Shown: positions 7,166 to 15,883, counted from the first letter of the stretch. The stretch is DNA of 64,000 bases from Bowdeniella nasicola (GCF_900107735.1 NZ_FNQV01000001.1:1-64000), one strand, 5' to 3'. Notes: generated by a model not told the origin, from the sequence alone. Numbers and translations are program-made.

Positions 7166-8374
7166 ATGAGCATGTTCCCGGTGCCCCTGTCGGGCACCGA
7201 CAACACGATGATGTGGGCGAAGGAAGCCGACATTGAGCCCCAGACCCAAGACCAGCTGCGAAACGTCGCTCGCCTGCCCTGGACGCATGGCGTGCGCGTC
7301 ATGCCCGATGTCCATTTCGGGCTCGGCGCGACGGTCGGCTCCGTGATCGCCATGAACCAAGCGGTCGCCCCGGCGGCGGTTGGCGTCGATATCGGCTGCG
7401 GCATGACAGCCGTGCGCACCAATCTGCGCCCGGACCAGCTGCCCGATTCGCTTGCCAAGCTGCGCCAAGGAATCGAGCGGGCGGTGCCAGTGGGATTCAG
7501 TTCTCACCGCGACGAGCCCCGCACGGTGGGCAAGCATCGCGAGCTCGGCGACCGCTACCGCGCTGCGATGGCGAGCTTTGCCGACCTCAAGGTGCACGAG
7601 ATCGCTTCGATTCGGCGTGGCAAGGCGGAAGCCAAGGCGATGGCCCAGGTTGGGACGCTCGGCGGCGGTAACCACTTCATCGAGTTGTGTGCCGGTGACG
7701 ATGGCAGAGTGTGGATCACCCTGCACTCCGGCTCGCGGGGGACCGGCAACCAGCTGGCCCGCGTCCACATCGAAGCGGCGCAGGAACTTGCCCATAACCA
7801 GAACCTCGTCGACCGGGACCTCGCGGTCTTCCTTGCAGGAACGCCCCAGATGGAGGCCTACCTGCACGATCTGTACTGGGCGCAATCCTACGCGCTGCTC
7901 AACCGGGACGTCATGCTCCAGGCGGTCTGCGACGAACTCTCGCATCAGATCGACGGCATCGCCTTTGAGGACCCGATCCGCTGCCACCACAACTATGTGG
8001 CAGTAGAGCACTACGACGGCGAGGAGCTCATCGTCACCCGCAAGGGTGCGATTCGGGCGGGCGCCGGAGATATGGGAGTCATCCCAGGCTCGATGGGGAC
8101 GGGCTCCTATATCGTGCGAGGCCTCGGCAATCCCGAGTCCTACCAGTCGGCCTCCCATGGTGCTGGGCGCAAGATGTCACGGAATGCGGCGCGCAAGCGC
8201 TACACCGCGGCCGATCTTGCTGCTCAGACCGAAGGTATCGAGTGCCGGAAGGACGCCGGCGTCGTGGACGAGATTCCGGCCGCATATAAGGACATCAACG
8301 ACGTGATCGACGCGCAGCGTGACCTCGTTGACGTCGTCGCGCGGCTGCAGACGGTCCTCTGCGTCAAGGGCTAG
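7166..8374 (+). CDS. rtcB: RNA-splicing ligase RtcB
   Basis: The 402-residue product seals 3'-phosphate or 2',3'-cyclic-phosphate RNA ends to 5'-OH ends, using GTP and Mn. The Mn ligands and catalytic residues of the family are all visible. They are Asp75 and Cys78 in VGVDIGCGM, His170 in GTLGGGNHF, His187 in HSGSRGTGNQ, the CHHNYVAVEH segment near 273, and the guanylylated His331 in SHGAGRKMSRN. The start ATG 7166 is set by the strong AGGAGG site just before it; the frame is open further upstream but lacks a ribosome site. No rtcA or archease gene is nearby. A factor-independent terminator follows. Confidence 0.93.
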   Translation: MSMFPVPLSGTDNTMMWAKEADIEPQTQDQLRNVARLPWTHGVRVMPDVHFGLGATVGSVIAMNQAVAPAAVGVDIGCGMTAVRTNLRPDQLPDSLAKLRQGIERAVPVGFSSHRDEPRTVGKHRELGDRYRAAMASFADLKVHEIASIRRGKAEAKAMAQVGTLGGGNHFIELCAGDDGRVWITLHSGSRGTGNQLARVHIEAAQELAHNQNLVDRDLAVFLAGTPQMEAYLHDLYWAQSYALLNRDVMLQAVCDELSHQIDGIAFEDPIRCHHNYVAVEHYDGEELIVTRKGAIRAGAGDMGVIPGSMGTGSYIVRGLGNPESYQSASHGAGRKMSRNAARKRYTAADLAAQTEGIECRKDAGVVDEIPAAYKDINDVIDAQRDLVDVVARLQTVLCVKG

Positions 8375-8387
8375 CTCAAGCGCTGGG

Positions 8388-8428
8388 ATCGGGCGTGATC
8401 CAAAAGATATCACGCCCGGTCCCTTTTT
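8388..8428 (+). terminator. Factor-independent terminator after rtcB
   Basis: The inverted arms CGGGCGTGAT (8390-8399) and ATCACGCCCG (8409-8418) form a 10-bp stem with a 9-nt loop. TTTTT follows at 8424-8428. Confidence 0.8.
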
Positions 8429-8453
8429 CTATGGGTAAAACCATAGAAAAAGG
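8422..8453. promoter_or_regulatory. 13-bp perfect inverted repeat upstream of the RpiB-type isomerase
   Basis: CCTTTTTCTATGG (8422-8434) and CCATAGAAAAAGG (8441-8453) are exact reverse complements around GTAAAA. The repeat starts in the T-tract of the rtcB terminator and ends about 60 nt before the next start codon. It may be a repressor operator for the sugar-isomerase gene, or a second, bidirectional terminator hairpin. No regulator gene is adjacent. Confidence 0.55.
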
Positions 8454-8512
8454 TTTATGCTTGAGACTGACATAGCTACCCGGTCACCTTTCGTTGATCA
8501 AAGGAGATAGCG

Positions 8513-8959
8513 ATGAAGATCGCACTCGGTGCACCTTGCAATGGAACCATCCTAAAAGACGCCATCAAGTCCTACCTCGAAAACGACCCACGAGTGGAAA
8601 GCGTCATCGACCTTTCTGCCGAGGACGTCACCTATCCAGCCGTTTCCATCGATGCCGCGCAGCGGGTCGTCTCCGGAGAGGTCGATCGCGCCATCCTCGT
8701 GTGCGGTACGGGACTCGGCACCGCGATCGCCGCGAACAAAGTCGCCGGGGCACGCGCGGCTACCGCCCATGACCTCGTTACCGTCCGCGGCGCAGTCGAG
8801 AACTACGACGCGCAGATCCTGTGCATGGGCCAAAACATCATCGCCCCCATCTACGCGACGGCGCTCGTCGATGCGTGGCTCGATGTCAGGCACGATGCGG
8901 CAGGCTTCTACGGCCCCAAGGTCGCGGAGATCTCGGCGTTTGAGGCGCAGCGCCAGTAG
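8513..8959 (+). CDS. RpiB/LacA/LacB family sugar-phosphate isomerase
   Basis: A 148-residue soluble isomerase related to ribose-5-phosphate isomerase B and to the tetrose/pentose phosphate isomerases of this family. The active-site region ILVCGTGLGTAIAANK carries the family Cys near residue 65 and the phosphate-binding GTGxG loop. ARAATAHD follows as in RpiB. The start ATG 8513 has AAGGAGA upstream. The N-terminus (KIALGAPCNGTILK) differs from ordinary RpiB, which has DHAG there, so the substrate may not be ribose-5-phosphate. No sugar kinase or dehydrogenase is next to it to indicate a pathway. The upstream 13-bp inverted repeat may control it. Confidence 0.8.
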   Translation: MKIALGAPCNGTILKDAIKSYLENDPRVESVIDLSAEDVTYPAVSIDAAQRVVSGEVDRAILVCGTGLGTAIAANKVAGARAATAHDLVTVRGAVENYDAQILCMGQNIIAPIYATALVDAWLDVRHDAAGFYGPKVAEISAFEAQRQ

Positions 8960-8970
8960 GCGAGATCGTC

Positions 8971-9861
8971 ATGAGTGACTCGCACTCGATTCTGACGCCA
9001 TCACAGATGGCGCGGGCGGCCGAAGACGCCGCTTTCGGCAAAGCCACGAGCCACCCGCTCAAGTCCTTCCTCCTCGCGCTCACCGCGGGTGGATACATCG
9101 CCCTCGGGTTCGTCTTTTACATCACGAGCCAAGTCGGTGCGGCAGCGATGCCCTACGGCATGGCCAAGGTCGTCGGTGGAATCGTCTTCGCCACCGGCCT
9201 CACGCTCGTCGTCCTCACCGGTGCCGAACTGTTCACCTCCTCGACCCTCACCCTCACGGCTCGAGCCTCCGGGCGGATCACCACCTGGCAGCTCGTGCGT
9301 AACTGGCTGGTCGTCTACCTCGGTAACTTCATCGGCGCCCTGACAATCGTTGCCCTCATCTACGCCGGAAAGGTCTGGCAGCAGGCCGATGGCGGGTGGG
9401 CCAAGGTCGTCCTGGAGGTGTCGTTGAAAAAGGTTCACCACGATTTCTTGACTGCCTTCGTCCTTGGCATCTTGTGCAACCTCATGGTGTGCCTGGCGAT
9501 CTGGGCGGCTTACTCGGGCCGGACGACGATGGACAAGGTCATCGCCGTGACGATGCCCATCGCCCTGTTCGTCGCGACCGGTTTTGAGCACTCCGTCGCG
9601 AACATGTTCATGATCCCCCTCGGCCTCATCATCTACCAGGGTGCGCCCAGCAGCTTCTGGGAGTCCTCCGGCCTGAACCCCGCCTACTATGCGGACCTCA
9701 GCTGGTCGGCCTTCTTCCTCAACAACCTTGCGCCCGTCACCCTCGGCAACATCGTCGGCGGTGGCCTCATGATCGGTATCCTGTACTGGACGATCTTCCA
9801 CTTCCTGGACAAGCCGGGAAAGTCCCTGCCCGCGACCCCCCTTCCCTGTCCCACTGCCTAA
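8971..9861 (+). CDS. focA: Formate/nitrite transporter family channel (FocA-like)
   Basis: This 296-residue membrane protein has about six transmembrane helices and belongs to the FNT family of pentameric anion channels. Its members carry formate, nitrite or hydrosulfide. The central His207 in GFEHSVANMF, the omega-loop region LTGAELFTS, the segment GILCNLMVCLAIW and the C-terminal NNLAPVTLGNIVGGG match the family closely. The gene starts 11 nt after the isomerase and 36 nt before a molybdenum oxidoreductase. A joint role with that enzyme, by moving its substrate or product, is therefore likely. Which anion it carries cannot be told from the sequence. Confidence 0.88.
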   Translation: MSDSHSILTPSQMARAAEDAAFGKATSHPLKSFLLALTAGGYIALGFVFYITSQVGAAAMPYGMAKVVGGIVFATGLTLVVLTGAELFTSSTLTLTARASGRITTWQLVRNWLVVYLGNFIGALTIVALIYAGKVWQQADGGWAKVVLEVSLKKVHHDFLTAFVLGILCNLMVCLAIWAAYSGRTTMDKVIAVTMPIALFVATGFEHSVANMFMIPLGLIIYQGAPSSFWESSGLNPAYYADLSWSAFFLNNLAPVTLGNIVGGGLMIGILYWTIFHFLDKPGKSLPATPLPCPTA

Positions 9862-9897
9862 CCCTGCGCGATCCGGCCCTAATCGAAAAGGAACCCA

Positions 9898-11433
9898 ATG
9901 ATGGATGCCATCGGATCTGATTTCCCCCTCTGGCTGCGAGCCCAGCACCTTTTGAACTTTATCCTCATGGGTATGCTCATCCGTTCTGGAGTTGAGATGC
10001 TCTCCTCCCTGCCCCGACTGTGGTGGCGAAACGACTGTGCGCCCGGCACCGAATGGCTGAAGTTCACGAAACGAGAACTGCCGAAGGAGGAAGGCGTCTA
10101 CACCTCCCTCATGGACGAAAAATCCGTCCACCCCGCGCTCTCACTGCCCGGTCGTGAAAATATCGGTCTGGGCCGACACTGGCATGGCGTCTCGGTCATG
10201 CTTTGGGTACTCAACGGACTGATCTACGTCATCTTGCTCTTTGCGACCGGCCTGTGGCGGCGCATCATCCCGACTTCCTGGGACGTCTTTCCCGAGGCAT
10301 TCGAATCGCTCAAGATGTACCTCAGCCTTCAGGTCCCCGACCTCAGTCACTTCTCGCCCTATGATTCGCTGCAAATGCTGGGCTACACCTTCGTGATCTT
10401 CATCCTTGCCCCGTTCATGATGATCACGGGCGTGGCCATGGCGCCGGCGATCCGCGCGCGTTTTCCCCGCTTCGTCAAGATGCTCGGCGGTCACCAGGGT
10501 GCCCGCTCCCTACACTTCATCGGGCTCGTGATGTTCACCGGGTTCATCATCGTGCACGTCGCCCTCGTCTTCTTGGTTCACCGCGAGCACAACGTCATCC
10601 ACATGGTCTTTGGTGGGGGAGAGGTCGCGACCGCGCGCGTCGCGCAGGCCACGGTCATCATCGTCTCGACGATCGTCGCGGTGACGGTCTTTTGGATTGC
10701 GCTGTCCTACTGGTCGCTCGCAGACCGGGCCCGCGCCCAGCGCTTCACTGCGGGCTTCACCGAGATCGGGCGCAAGATCTTCCTAAATAAGTTGCGCCCG
10801 CTCGGGAAGAAAAATGCCGTGTACACGGCAGAGGATATTTCCGAGTTCCACTGGACTAACGGCCTGCCGCCGACCGACGAAGAGTCTCCGGAGTGGCTCG
10901 CCGCGCGCGAACGCAACTGGGACGGTCTGACGATCACCGTGCGCGACGATATTAACGGCGTGGAAAAGCAGCTGAGCGTCGAGGACCTGAAGAAGCTGCC
11001 CAAGCACTCCTATATTGCGACCCACACCTGCATGCAGGGCTGGTCGGCGACGAGCGAGTGGGCTGGGGTGCGCCTGACCGATCTCATGGCAATCCTCGGG
11101 CCGCGGCCGGAGGGCGCACGCTACCTCCTCGCCGAGTCCTACGGCCTGGCGCAAAAGATGTATGACAACCGGCCACGCGAACCGTTCTATGCCGCGATCG
11201 ATCTGGAGACCATGGAGGAAGAGGAATCGATCCTCGCCTACGAGCGCAACGGCAAGCCGCTGGATGACCACCTCGGGGCGCCGGCGCGACTGCGGGTGGA
11301 GTCCAACCATGGCTACAAGCACGTGAAGTGGGTATCGCGCATCATGTGGATTCATGATTACGCTGAGTACGGCGATGGCCGCGGCGGCACTCGCGAAGAC
11401 TCGGCGCTGCAGGCGTTCAACGGAAGGATCTAG
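9898..11433 (+). CDS. Membrane cytochrome b / sulfite-oxidase-type molybdopterin oxidoreductase fusion
   Basis: A 511-residue fusion. Residues 1-280 contain four to five transmembrane helices with His residues placed as haem ligands (His17, His94, His96, His199, His206, His220), like a cytochrome b561 / hydrogenase cytochrome b subunit. Residues about 340-500 form a sulfite-oxidase (YedY/SUOX) molybdopterin domain. The molybdenum ligand is Cys378 in THTCMQGWSATSEW. The C-terminal segment ESNHGYKHVKWVSRI is typical of the family. It probably passes electrons between the quinone pool and a small substrate. No twin-arginine signal is present; the helices anchor it. ATG 9898 follows AAAGGA. The substrate is unknown. 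Confidence 0.82.
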   Translation: MMDAIGSDFPLWLRAQHLLNFILMGMLIRSGVEMLSSLPRLWWRNDCAPGTEWLKFTKRELPKEEGVYTSLMDEKSVHPALSLPGRENIGLGRHWHGVSVMLWVLNGLIYVILLFATGLWRRIIPTSWDVFPEAFESLKMYLSLQVPDLSHFSPYDSLQMLGYTFVIFILAPFMMITGVAMAPAIRARFPRFVKMLGGHQGARSLHFIGLVMFTGFIIVHVALVFLVHREHNVIHMVFGGGEVATARVAQATVIIVSTIVAVTVFWIALSYWSLADRARAQRFTAGFTEIGRKIFLNKLRPLGKKNAVYTAEDISEFHWTNGLPPTDEESPEWLAARERNWDGLTITVRDDINGVEKQLSVEDLKKLPKHSYIATHTCMQGWSATSEWAGVRLTDLMAILGPRPEGARYLLAESYGLAQKMYDNRPREPFYAAIDLETMEEEESILAYERNGKPLDDHLGAPARLRVESNHGYKHVKWVSRIMWIHDYAEYGDGRGGTREDSALQAFNGRI

Positions 11434-11690
11434 TGCGTATGCCACGGATTGAATCAACGTGTTTCCTCGTCGAAGGCGTCACGAGCGATGACGACACGAA
11501 AAAGGCGCTGCAATCGCTCTACGACATTTTCGCGGCTCACGATATGGGCCAGGCGACCTTCGAGATCGTCAGCGGCGAGCCGACCCGACTGTGGATCAAA
11601 CACAAGGAAAGCGCCGAGCCGGATCCGGAACTCATCGGCGAGGCGCTTGCAGGCGCGGGCCACTACCGGCTGATCGGGCGCGAAAGCTAG
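11433..11690 (+). CDS. Small conserved-looking protein in the molybdoenzyme operon
   Basis: An 85-residue protein whose GTG start overlaps the last base of the oxidoreductase stop (an in-frame ATG lies at 11439). The pattern of hydrophobic strands and helices (TCFLVEGV, the helix around TKKALQSLYDIF, TFEIVSGEPTRLWIK) suggests a compact ferredoxin-like alpha-beta fold. It recalls heavy-metal-associated domains but lacks a CxxC pair. I do not recognise it. Tight coupling to the upstream gene suggests an accessory or maturation role. A strong terminator follows 12 nt downstream. Confidence 0.6.
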   Translation: MRMPRIESTCFLVEGVTSDDDTKKALQSLYDIFAAHDMGQATFEIVSGEPTRLWIKHKESAEPDPELIGEALAGAGHYRLIGRES

Positions 11691-11702
11691 CAACCGGCAA
11701 GG

Positions 11703-11736
11703 CGGCGGGCAGGAGACGTCCTGCCCGCCGTTTTTT
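11703..11736 (+). terminator. Factor-independent terminator of the focA-molybdoenzyme operon
   Basis: A 12-bp stem (CGGCGGGCAGGA, 11703-11714, with TCCTGCCCGCCG, 11719-11730), a 4-nt loop and six T residues (11731-11736). Confidence 0.92.
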
Positions 11737-11939
11737 CTGCTAGGTGGCACGTCACATTTTTGATGGCGCCTTAGGTGCGCACTATGGTCTCGCGGATTTC
11801 GATAGCGCACGCTTATCGCAAACAGCGCATTCGCCTAGATCGGGCGCCCGAAAAGCGCGTAATGCCGCGCCTGGGGCAGGGGTGTTGAACCCTATTTTCG
11901 AAACGATATGGTTGCTTAATGGTGGTGACGCCCATAAAG

Positions 11940-11958
11940 TTAGGCTCGGCTAAGCTAA
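11940..11958. promoter_or_regulatory. IdeR/DtxR-type iron box
   Basis: TTAGGCTCGGCTAAGCTAA matches the DtxR/IdeR/DmdR consensus (TTAGGTTAGGCTAACCTAA) at 16 of 19 positions, and it lies 64 nt before the siderophore-binding lipoprotein gene. This predicts repression of the uptake operon when Fe(II) is plentiful. The rest of the 332-nt gap (11691-12022) holds the previous terminator and otherwise nothing I recognise. Confidence 0.9.
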
Positions 11959-12022
11959 CCAGCGCAGCCGTGGTGGAAGGGATCAGGACCTTCCGCTGCT
12001 AGACCTACTGGAGTCTTTCACT

Positions 12023-13033
12023 ATGTCACTTCGTCGCTTCAAGACGATCGCCGCCGCTGCGGCCTCGGGCGCTCTCGCCCTGAGTCTCGCCGCCTGCGGT
12101 GGATCCGGTCCCACCACCGCGACTTCCACCGCACCGAGCGGCTCCGCCAGCGCGAGCACCATCGAGGTGGAATCTAACCTCGGCAAGCACTCGATCACCG
12201 CGCCACCGCAAAACGTCGTCGCCTTGGATAACCGCACCTTCTCGCTGCTCGACTCCTGGGGAGTCAAGGTCAAGGCCGGCGCGGTCAAGCTCATGCGCCC
12301 GGACCTGTCCTACAAGAAGGACGGCACGACCGATATCGGCAACCACCGCGAGCCGAACCTCGAACTCATCGTCGCCGCGCAGCCGGACGTCGTGATTTCC
12401 GGCCAGCGCTTCACCCAGTTCAACGACGAGATCAAGAAGCTCCTCCCGAACGCCCAGGTCGTGGATCTCTCGCCGCGCGATGGCGAGGACTTCGCGGCCG
12501 AGCTCAAGCGCCAGGTCACCGAGATGGGCCGGATTTTTGCGAAGGAGGCCGAGGCGACCAAGCTCGTCGAGGACTTTGACGCGGCCGTCGCGCGCGCCAA
12601 GGCCGCATACGACCCGGGCCAGAAGGTCCTCGGTGTCATCACCTCCGGTGGCGAGATCAATTTCGCGGCTCCGACGCAGGGCCGCAGCGTGGGCCCGGCC
12701 TTCGACGTCCTGGGATTGACCCCGGCGCTGAAGGTTGATGGCTCCTCGACCAACCACGAGGGCGATGACGTCTCCGTCGAGGCCATTGCCGATGCCAACC
12801 CGGACTGGATCCTCGTGCTCGACCGTGACGCGGCCGTCGCCGCCAACAATGGGGAGACCTACAAGCCGGCCAACGAACTGCTCAAGAGCTCTGCGGCGCT
12901 GCAAAACGTCACCGCCGTGAAGAAGGACCAGATCGTCTACATGCCGCAGTACACCTACATCGATGAGGGGCTCACGACGTACACCGAGTTCTTCAACGCG
13001 ATCGCCGACGCCATGGAGAAGGCGAAGGCGTGA
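12023..13033 (+). CDS. Siderophore-binding lipoprotein of an iron ABC importer
   Basis: A 336-residue extracytoplasmic binding protein of the FecB/FhuD/CeuA class that captures ferric siderophore. It has a lipoprotein signal peptide with the lipobox SLAAC (Cys25), then a Ser/Thr-rich linker (residues 26-48). The two-lobe domain begins around VVALDNRTFSLLDSWGV and continues with LELIVAAQPDVVISG. ATG 12023 follows TGGAG. It is the first gene of a four-gene operon under the iron box and overlaps the permease start by 4 nt (GTGA). Similarity of layout to ceu/ycl catecholate systems suggests a catecholate ligand, but this is inference. Confidence 0.9.
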   Translation: MSLRRFKTIAAAAASGALALSLAACGGSGPTTATSTAPSGSASASTIEVESNLGKHSITAPPQNVVALDNRTFSLLDSWGVKVKAGAVKLMRPDLSYKKDGTTDIGNHREPNLELIVAAQPDVVISGQRFTQFNDEIKKLLPNAQVVDLSPRDGEDFAAELKRQVTEMGRIFAKEAEATKLVEDFDAAVARAKAAYDPGQKVLGVITSGGEINFAAPTQGRSVGPAFDVLGLTPALKVDGSSTNHEGDDVSVEAIADANPDWILVLDRDAAVAANNGETYKPANELLKSSAALQNVTAVKKDQIVYMPQYTYIDEGLTTYTEFFNAIADAMEKAKA

Positions 13034-14022
13034 GCCTAGCGACCGCGCCTGCGCAGGCTCCCGGGAGATCCCGGGGGCCTGCCCGGCCGTGGCCGCTCAT
13101 CGGCGCGGTGGTGCTGACGCTCGGCCTCATCGCGCTGTCCCTGTCCGTTGGGGTCTATGACATCCTCGGCTCCGATGATGGCGCGCAGATGTTTGCCATC
13201 ACGCGCATCCCGCGCACTGTCACGCTCGTGCTGTCCGGCGCCGTGATGGCGATGTGTGGGCTCGTCATGCAGATGATTACGCAAAACCGGTTCGTCGAGC
13301 CGACGACGACCGGGACGACCGAGTGGGCGGGACTCGGACTGTTGATTGTGCTCATCGTCGCGCCGGGTGCCTCACTGCTGACCAAGATGATCGTCGCCGT
13401 GGCGGCGGCCTTCATCGGCACGCTCGTCTTTTTCGTCTTCCTGCAGCGGGTGACGCTGAAGTCCTCCGTCATCGTGCCGATCGTTGGGATGATGCTCGCC
13501 GCGGTCGTCGGGGCGCTGTCGACGTATATCGCGCTCGAAACCAACATGCTGCAGTCGATGGGCGTATGGTTCCAAGGCTCGTTCACCTCCGCGATTAAGG
13601 GCCAGTACGAGCCCATGTGGGCGGTCCTCATCGTCGTCGTCATCGTCTTCATCGCGGCCGACCGCTTCACCGCTGCCGGGTTGGGCGAGGAGTTCGCGAC
13701 CAATATCGGGCTGAACTACCGCATGGTCGTGCTGCTGGGTACCGGACTCATCGCACTCGCGACGGGCATCGTTACCGTCGTCGTCGGCCAGCTGCCGTTC
13801 CTCGGCCTCATCGTGCCGAACGTCGTCTCGCTGTTTCGCGGCGATAACCTGCGCTCGAACCTGCCGTGGGTGGCGTTTACCGGGATTTGGATCGTCACGA
13901 TCTGCGACATCATCGCGCGCGTGGTCATCATGCCTTTCGAGGTTCCGGTCTCGATCATTCTCGCGTTCGTGGGCGCGGTGGTCTTCGTCGTCTTGCTGCT
14001 AAGGATTCGTCGCCGTGGCTAG
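13030..14022 (+). CDS. Iron-siderophore ABC transporter permease (FecCD family), first
   Basis: A 330-residue inner-membrane permease with about nine to ten transmembrane helices. Family features include the N-terminal segment LSVGVYDILG, the ATPase-coupling stretch RIPRTVTLVLSGAVMAMCG and the C-terminal GQLPFLGLIVPNVVSLFRG, equivalent to the FecCD G-x-x-x-F-x-G-L motif. GTG 13030 overlaps the lipoprotein stop. The gene overlaps the second permease gene by 8 nt. It pairs with that permease to form the membrane channel of the importer. Confidence 0.9.
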   Translation: MSLATAPAQAPGRSRGPARPWPLIGAVVLTLGLIALSLSVGVYDILGSDDGAQMFAITRIPRTVTLVLSGAVMAMCGLVMQMITQNRFVEPTTTGTTEWAGLGLLIVLIVAPGASLLTKMIVAVAAAFIGTLVFFVFLQRVTLKSSVIVPIVGMMLAAVVGALSTYIALETNMLQSMGVWFQGSFTSAIKGQYEPMWAVLIVVVIVFIAADRFTAAGLGEEFATNIGLNYRMVVLLGTGLIALATGIVTVVVGQLPFLGLIVPNVVSLFRGDNLRSNLPWVAFTGIWIVTICDIIARVVIMPFEVPVSIILAFVGAVVFVVLLLRIRRRG

Positions 14023-15115
14023 TGTGAAATTCGCCGAACCGGCAAGGAGCGAGGTTGAACGCGTGACGCCCCCGATCGCCCCCGAGCTGTACGCCAGCCA
14101 CGATCCGGGCCGGGAGCGCTCCTCCGGTCCGTTGCCGAACCGGCTGGTCACCTCGCGCTACTTCGCGATCCTCGGGGTGCTCATCGTTCTTGCGATCGCG
14201 GGCGCCGGCCTGACGCTGGCCTATGACAACCCGATGCCGGTTGGCTCCGAGGGCTTCTGGACGATCGCGCAGTTGCGAGTCAAGACGCTCGTCGTCATCG
14301 CGATCGTCACGGCAGCGCAGTCGATCGCGACCGTGAGTTTCCAAACCGTCACGCACAACCGGATTCTGACGCCCGGCATTATGGGCTTCGAATCGCTCTA
14401 CCGGCTCATCCAGACCGCGGCGGTCTTCTTCCTTGGCGCCGCGGGGATCACGTTTGTCACGGGGCTGACGCAATTCCTGGCGCAGATCGCGCTGATGGTC
14501 GGCTTTGCTGCGCTGCTGTACGGCTGGCTCTTTGGCGGTAAGCGGGGAAACCTGCAGGTCACGCTGCTCATCGGCATCGTCATCGGTGGGGGACTGGGGG
14601 CGCTCGCCACCTTCCTGCAACGCCTACTGACCCCGAGCGAGTTCGATCTGCTGACCGCGCGGCTCATCGGATCGGTCGCGCAGGCTCGCGACGAGTACAT
14701 CGTTCCCTCGATCATCATCGTCGCGCTCGCCGGTGGCGCGCTGTGGTGGCATTCGCGCCAGCTGAACGTGCTCTCGCTCGGCAAGGATGCGGCGGTCAAC
14801 CTCGGCATCAATCACCGTCGCCAAACGCTTTATGTCCTCGTCTTGACCGCCGTGCTCATGGCAGTCTCGACCGCGCTTATCGGCCCGATGACCTTCCTCG
14901 GCTTTCTCGTGGCGATGATCGCCTACCAGCTCGCCGACACCTACGATCACCGCTATATCTTCCCGATGGCCTGGCTCGTCGGCTTTGTGCTCATGACGAG
15001 CGCCCACTTCGTGCTGCGCCACCTGTTCTATGCGCAGGGATCCGTCGGGATCATCATCGAACTCGTCGGCGGTGCATTCTTCCTGTTCTACATTCTTCGC
15101 AAGGGGAGGCTCTGA
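14015..15115 (+). CDS. Iron-siderophore ABC transporter permease (FecCD family), second
   Basis: A 366-residue permease, the partner of the preceding one. It has an unusual N-terminal cytoplasmic extension of about 50 residues before the first helix (SRYFAILGVLIVLAIAGAG). The core shows TPGIMGFESLYRLIQ, the helices around FLGAAGITFVTG, and the C-terminal segment GPMTFLGFLVAMIAYQLADT. The GTG start lies inside the previous gene. An AAGGGGAGG site at the end of this gene serves the ATPase. The role and location are those of the other permease. Confidence 0.9.
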   Translation: MASVKFAEPARSEVERVTPPIAPELYASHDPGRERSSGPLPNRLVTSRYFAILGVLIVLAIAGAGLTLAYDNPMPVGSEGFWTIAQLRVKTLVVIAIVTAAQSIATVSFQTVTHNRILTPGIMGFESLYRLIQTAAVFFLGAAGITFVTGLTQFLAQIALMVGFAALLYGWLFGGKRGNLQVTLLIGIVIGGGLGALATFLQRLLTPSEFDLLTARLIGSVAQARDEYIVPSIIIVALAGGALWWHSRQLNVLSLGKDAAVNLGINHRRQTLYVLVLTAVLMAVSTALIGPMTFLGFLVAMIAYQLADTYDHRYIFPMAWLVGFVLMTSAHFVLRHLFYAQGSVGIIIELVGGAFFLFYILRKGRL

Positions 15116-15116
15116 C

Positions 15117-15872
15117 TTGATCACGCTCGATACCGTCACCCGGAACTACTCCGATGAGGTCTGCATCGGCCCGGTCGATCTCACGATCCCGCAGGGCGGT
15201 ATTACCGCGCTGGTGGGACCCAATGGCGCCGGCAAGTCGACGATGCTCACGATGATCGGGCGCCTCATGGGAATGGATGAGGGGGCAATCGAAGTCGCCG
15301 GCAAGGACGTCTCGTGCACGTCGTCGAAGGAGCTCGCGCGGATCGTGTCGATCCTGCGGCAAGAAAACTCCTACGTCACGAGGCTGACCGTTCGTCAGCT
15401 CGTCGGCTTTGGTCGCTTCCCCTACAGCCAGGGGCGACTCACGCGCGAGGACGAGCAGATCATCTCGCGCTCGATCGACTTCCTTGAGCTCGGAGCGTTA
15501 GAAAACCGCTACCTCGATGAGCTCTCCGGTGGCCAGCGCCAGCGTGCCTACGTCGCGATGATTCTCGCGCAAGACACCGACTATGTCCTGCTCGATGAGC
15601 CGCTGAACAACCTCGATATGCAGCACTCGGTCCTCATGATGAAGCACCTGAAGCGCGCCGCGACCGAACTCAATCGCACCATCCTCATCGTCCTGCACGA
15701 CATCAACTTCGCGGCCGCGTACTCCGATTGGATTTGTGCGATGAAGGAGGGCAAGGTCGTCGAGTTCGGCACCCCGGAAGCCATCATGCGTGAGGACGTC
15801 TTGACCCGAGTCTTCAACACCAAGGTCGATATCCTGCAGGGACCGAAGGGCCCGATGGCGTACTACTACTAA
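15117..15872 (+). CDS. Iron-siderophore ABC transporter ATP-binding protein
   Basis: The 251-residue ATPase energises the importer. It shows Walker A GPNGAGKST near residue 36, signature LSGGQRQR, Walker B YVLLDEPLNNLD and a switch His in VLHDINFAAAYSD. The start is taken as TTG 15117, because it lies 7-8 nt after AAGGGGAGG and 1 nt after the permease stop and gives the normal N-terminus LITLDTVTRNYS. The upstream in-frame codons would only add residues unlike the family. It completes the lipoprotein-permease-permease-ATPase operon. Confidence 0.9.
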   Translation: MITLDTVTRNYSDEVCIGPVDLTIPQGGITALVGPNGAGKSTMLTMIGRLMGMDEGAIEVAGKDVSCTSSKELARIVSILRQENSYVTRLTVRQLVGFGRFPYSQGRLTREDEQIISRSIDFLELGALENRYLDELSGGQRQRAYVAMILAQDTDYVLLDEPLNNLDMQHSVLMMKHLKRAATELNRTILIVLHDINFAAAYSDWICAMKEGKVVEFGTPEAIMREDVLTRVFNTKVDILQGPKGPMAYYY

Positions 15873-15883
15873 GAGGATCTCTC

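Noticed and set aside
9001-10131. A 376-codon minus-strand frame across focA and the oxidoreductase start
   Set aside because: Low-complexity charged product, antisense to two well-supported genes.
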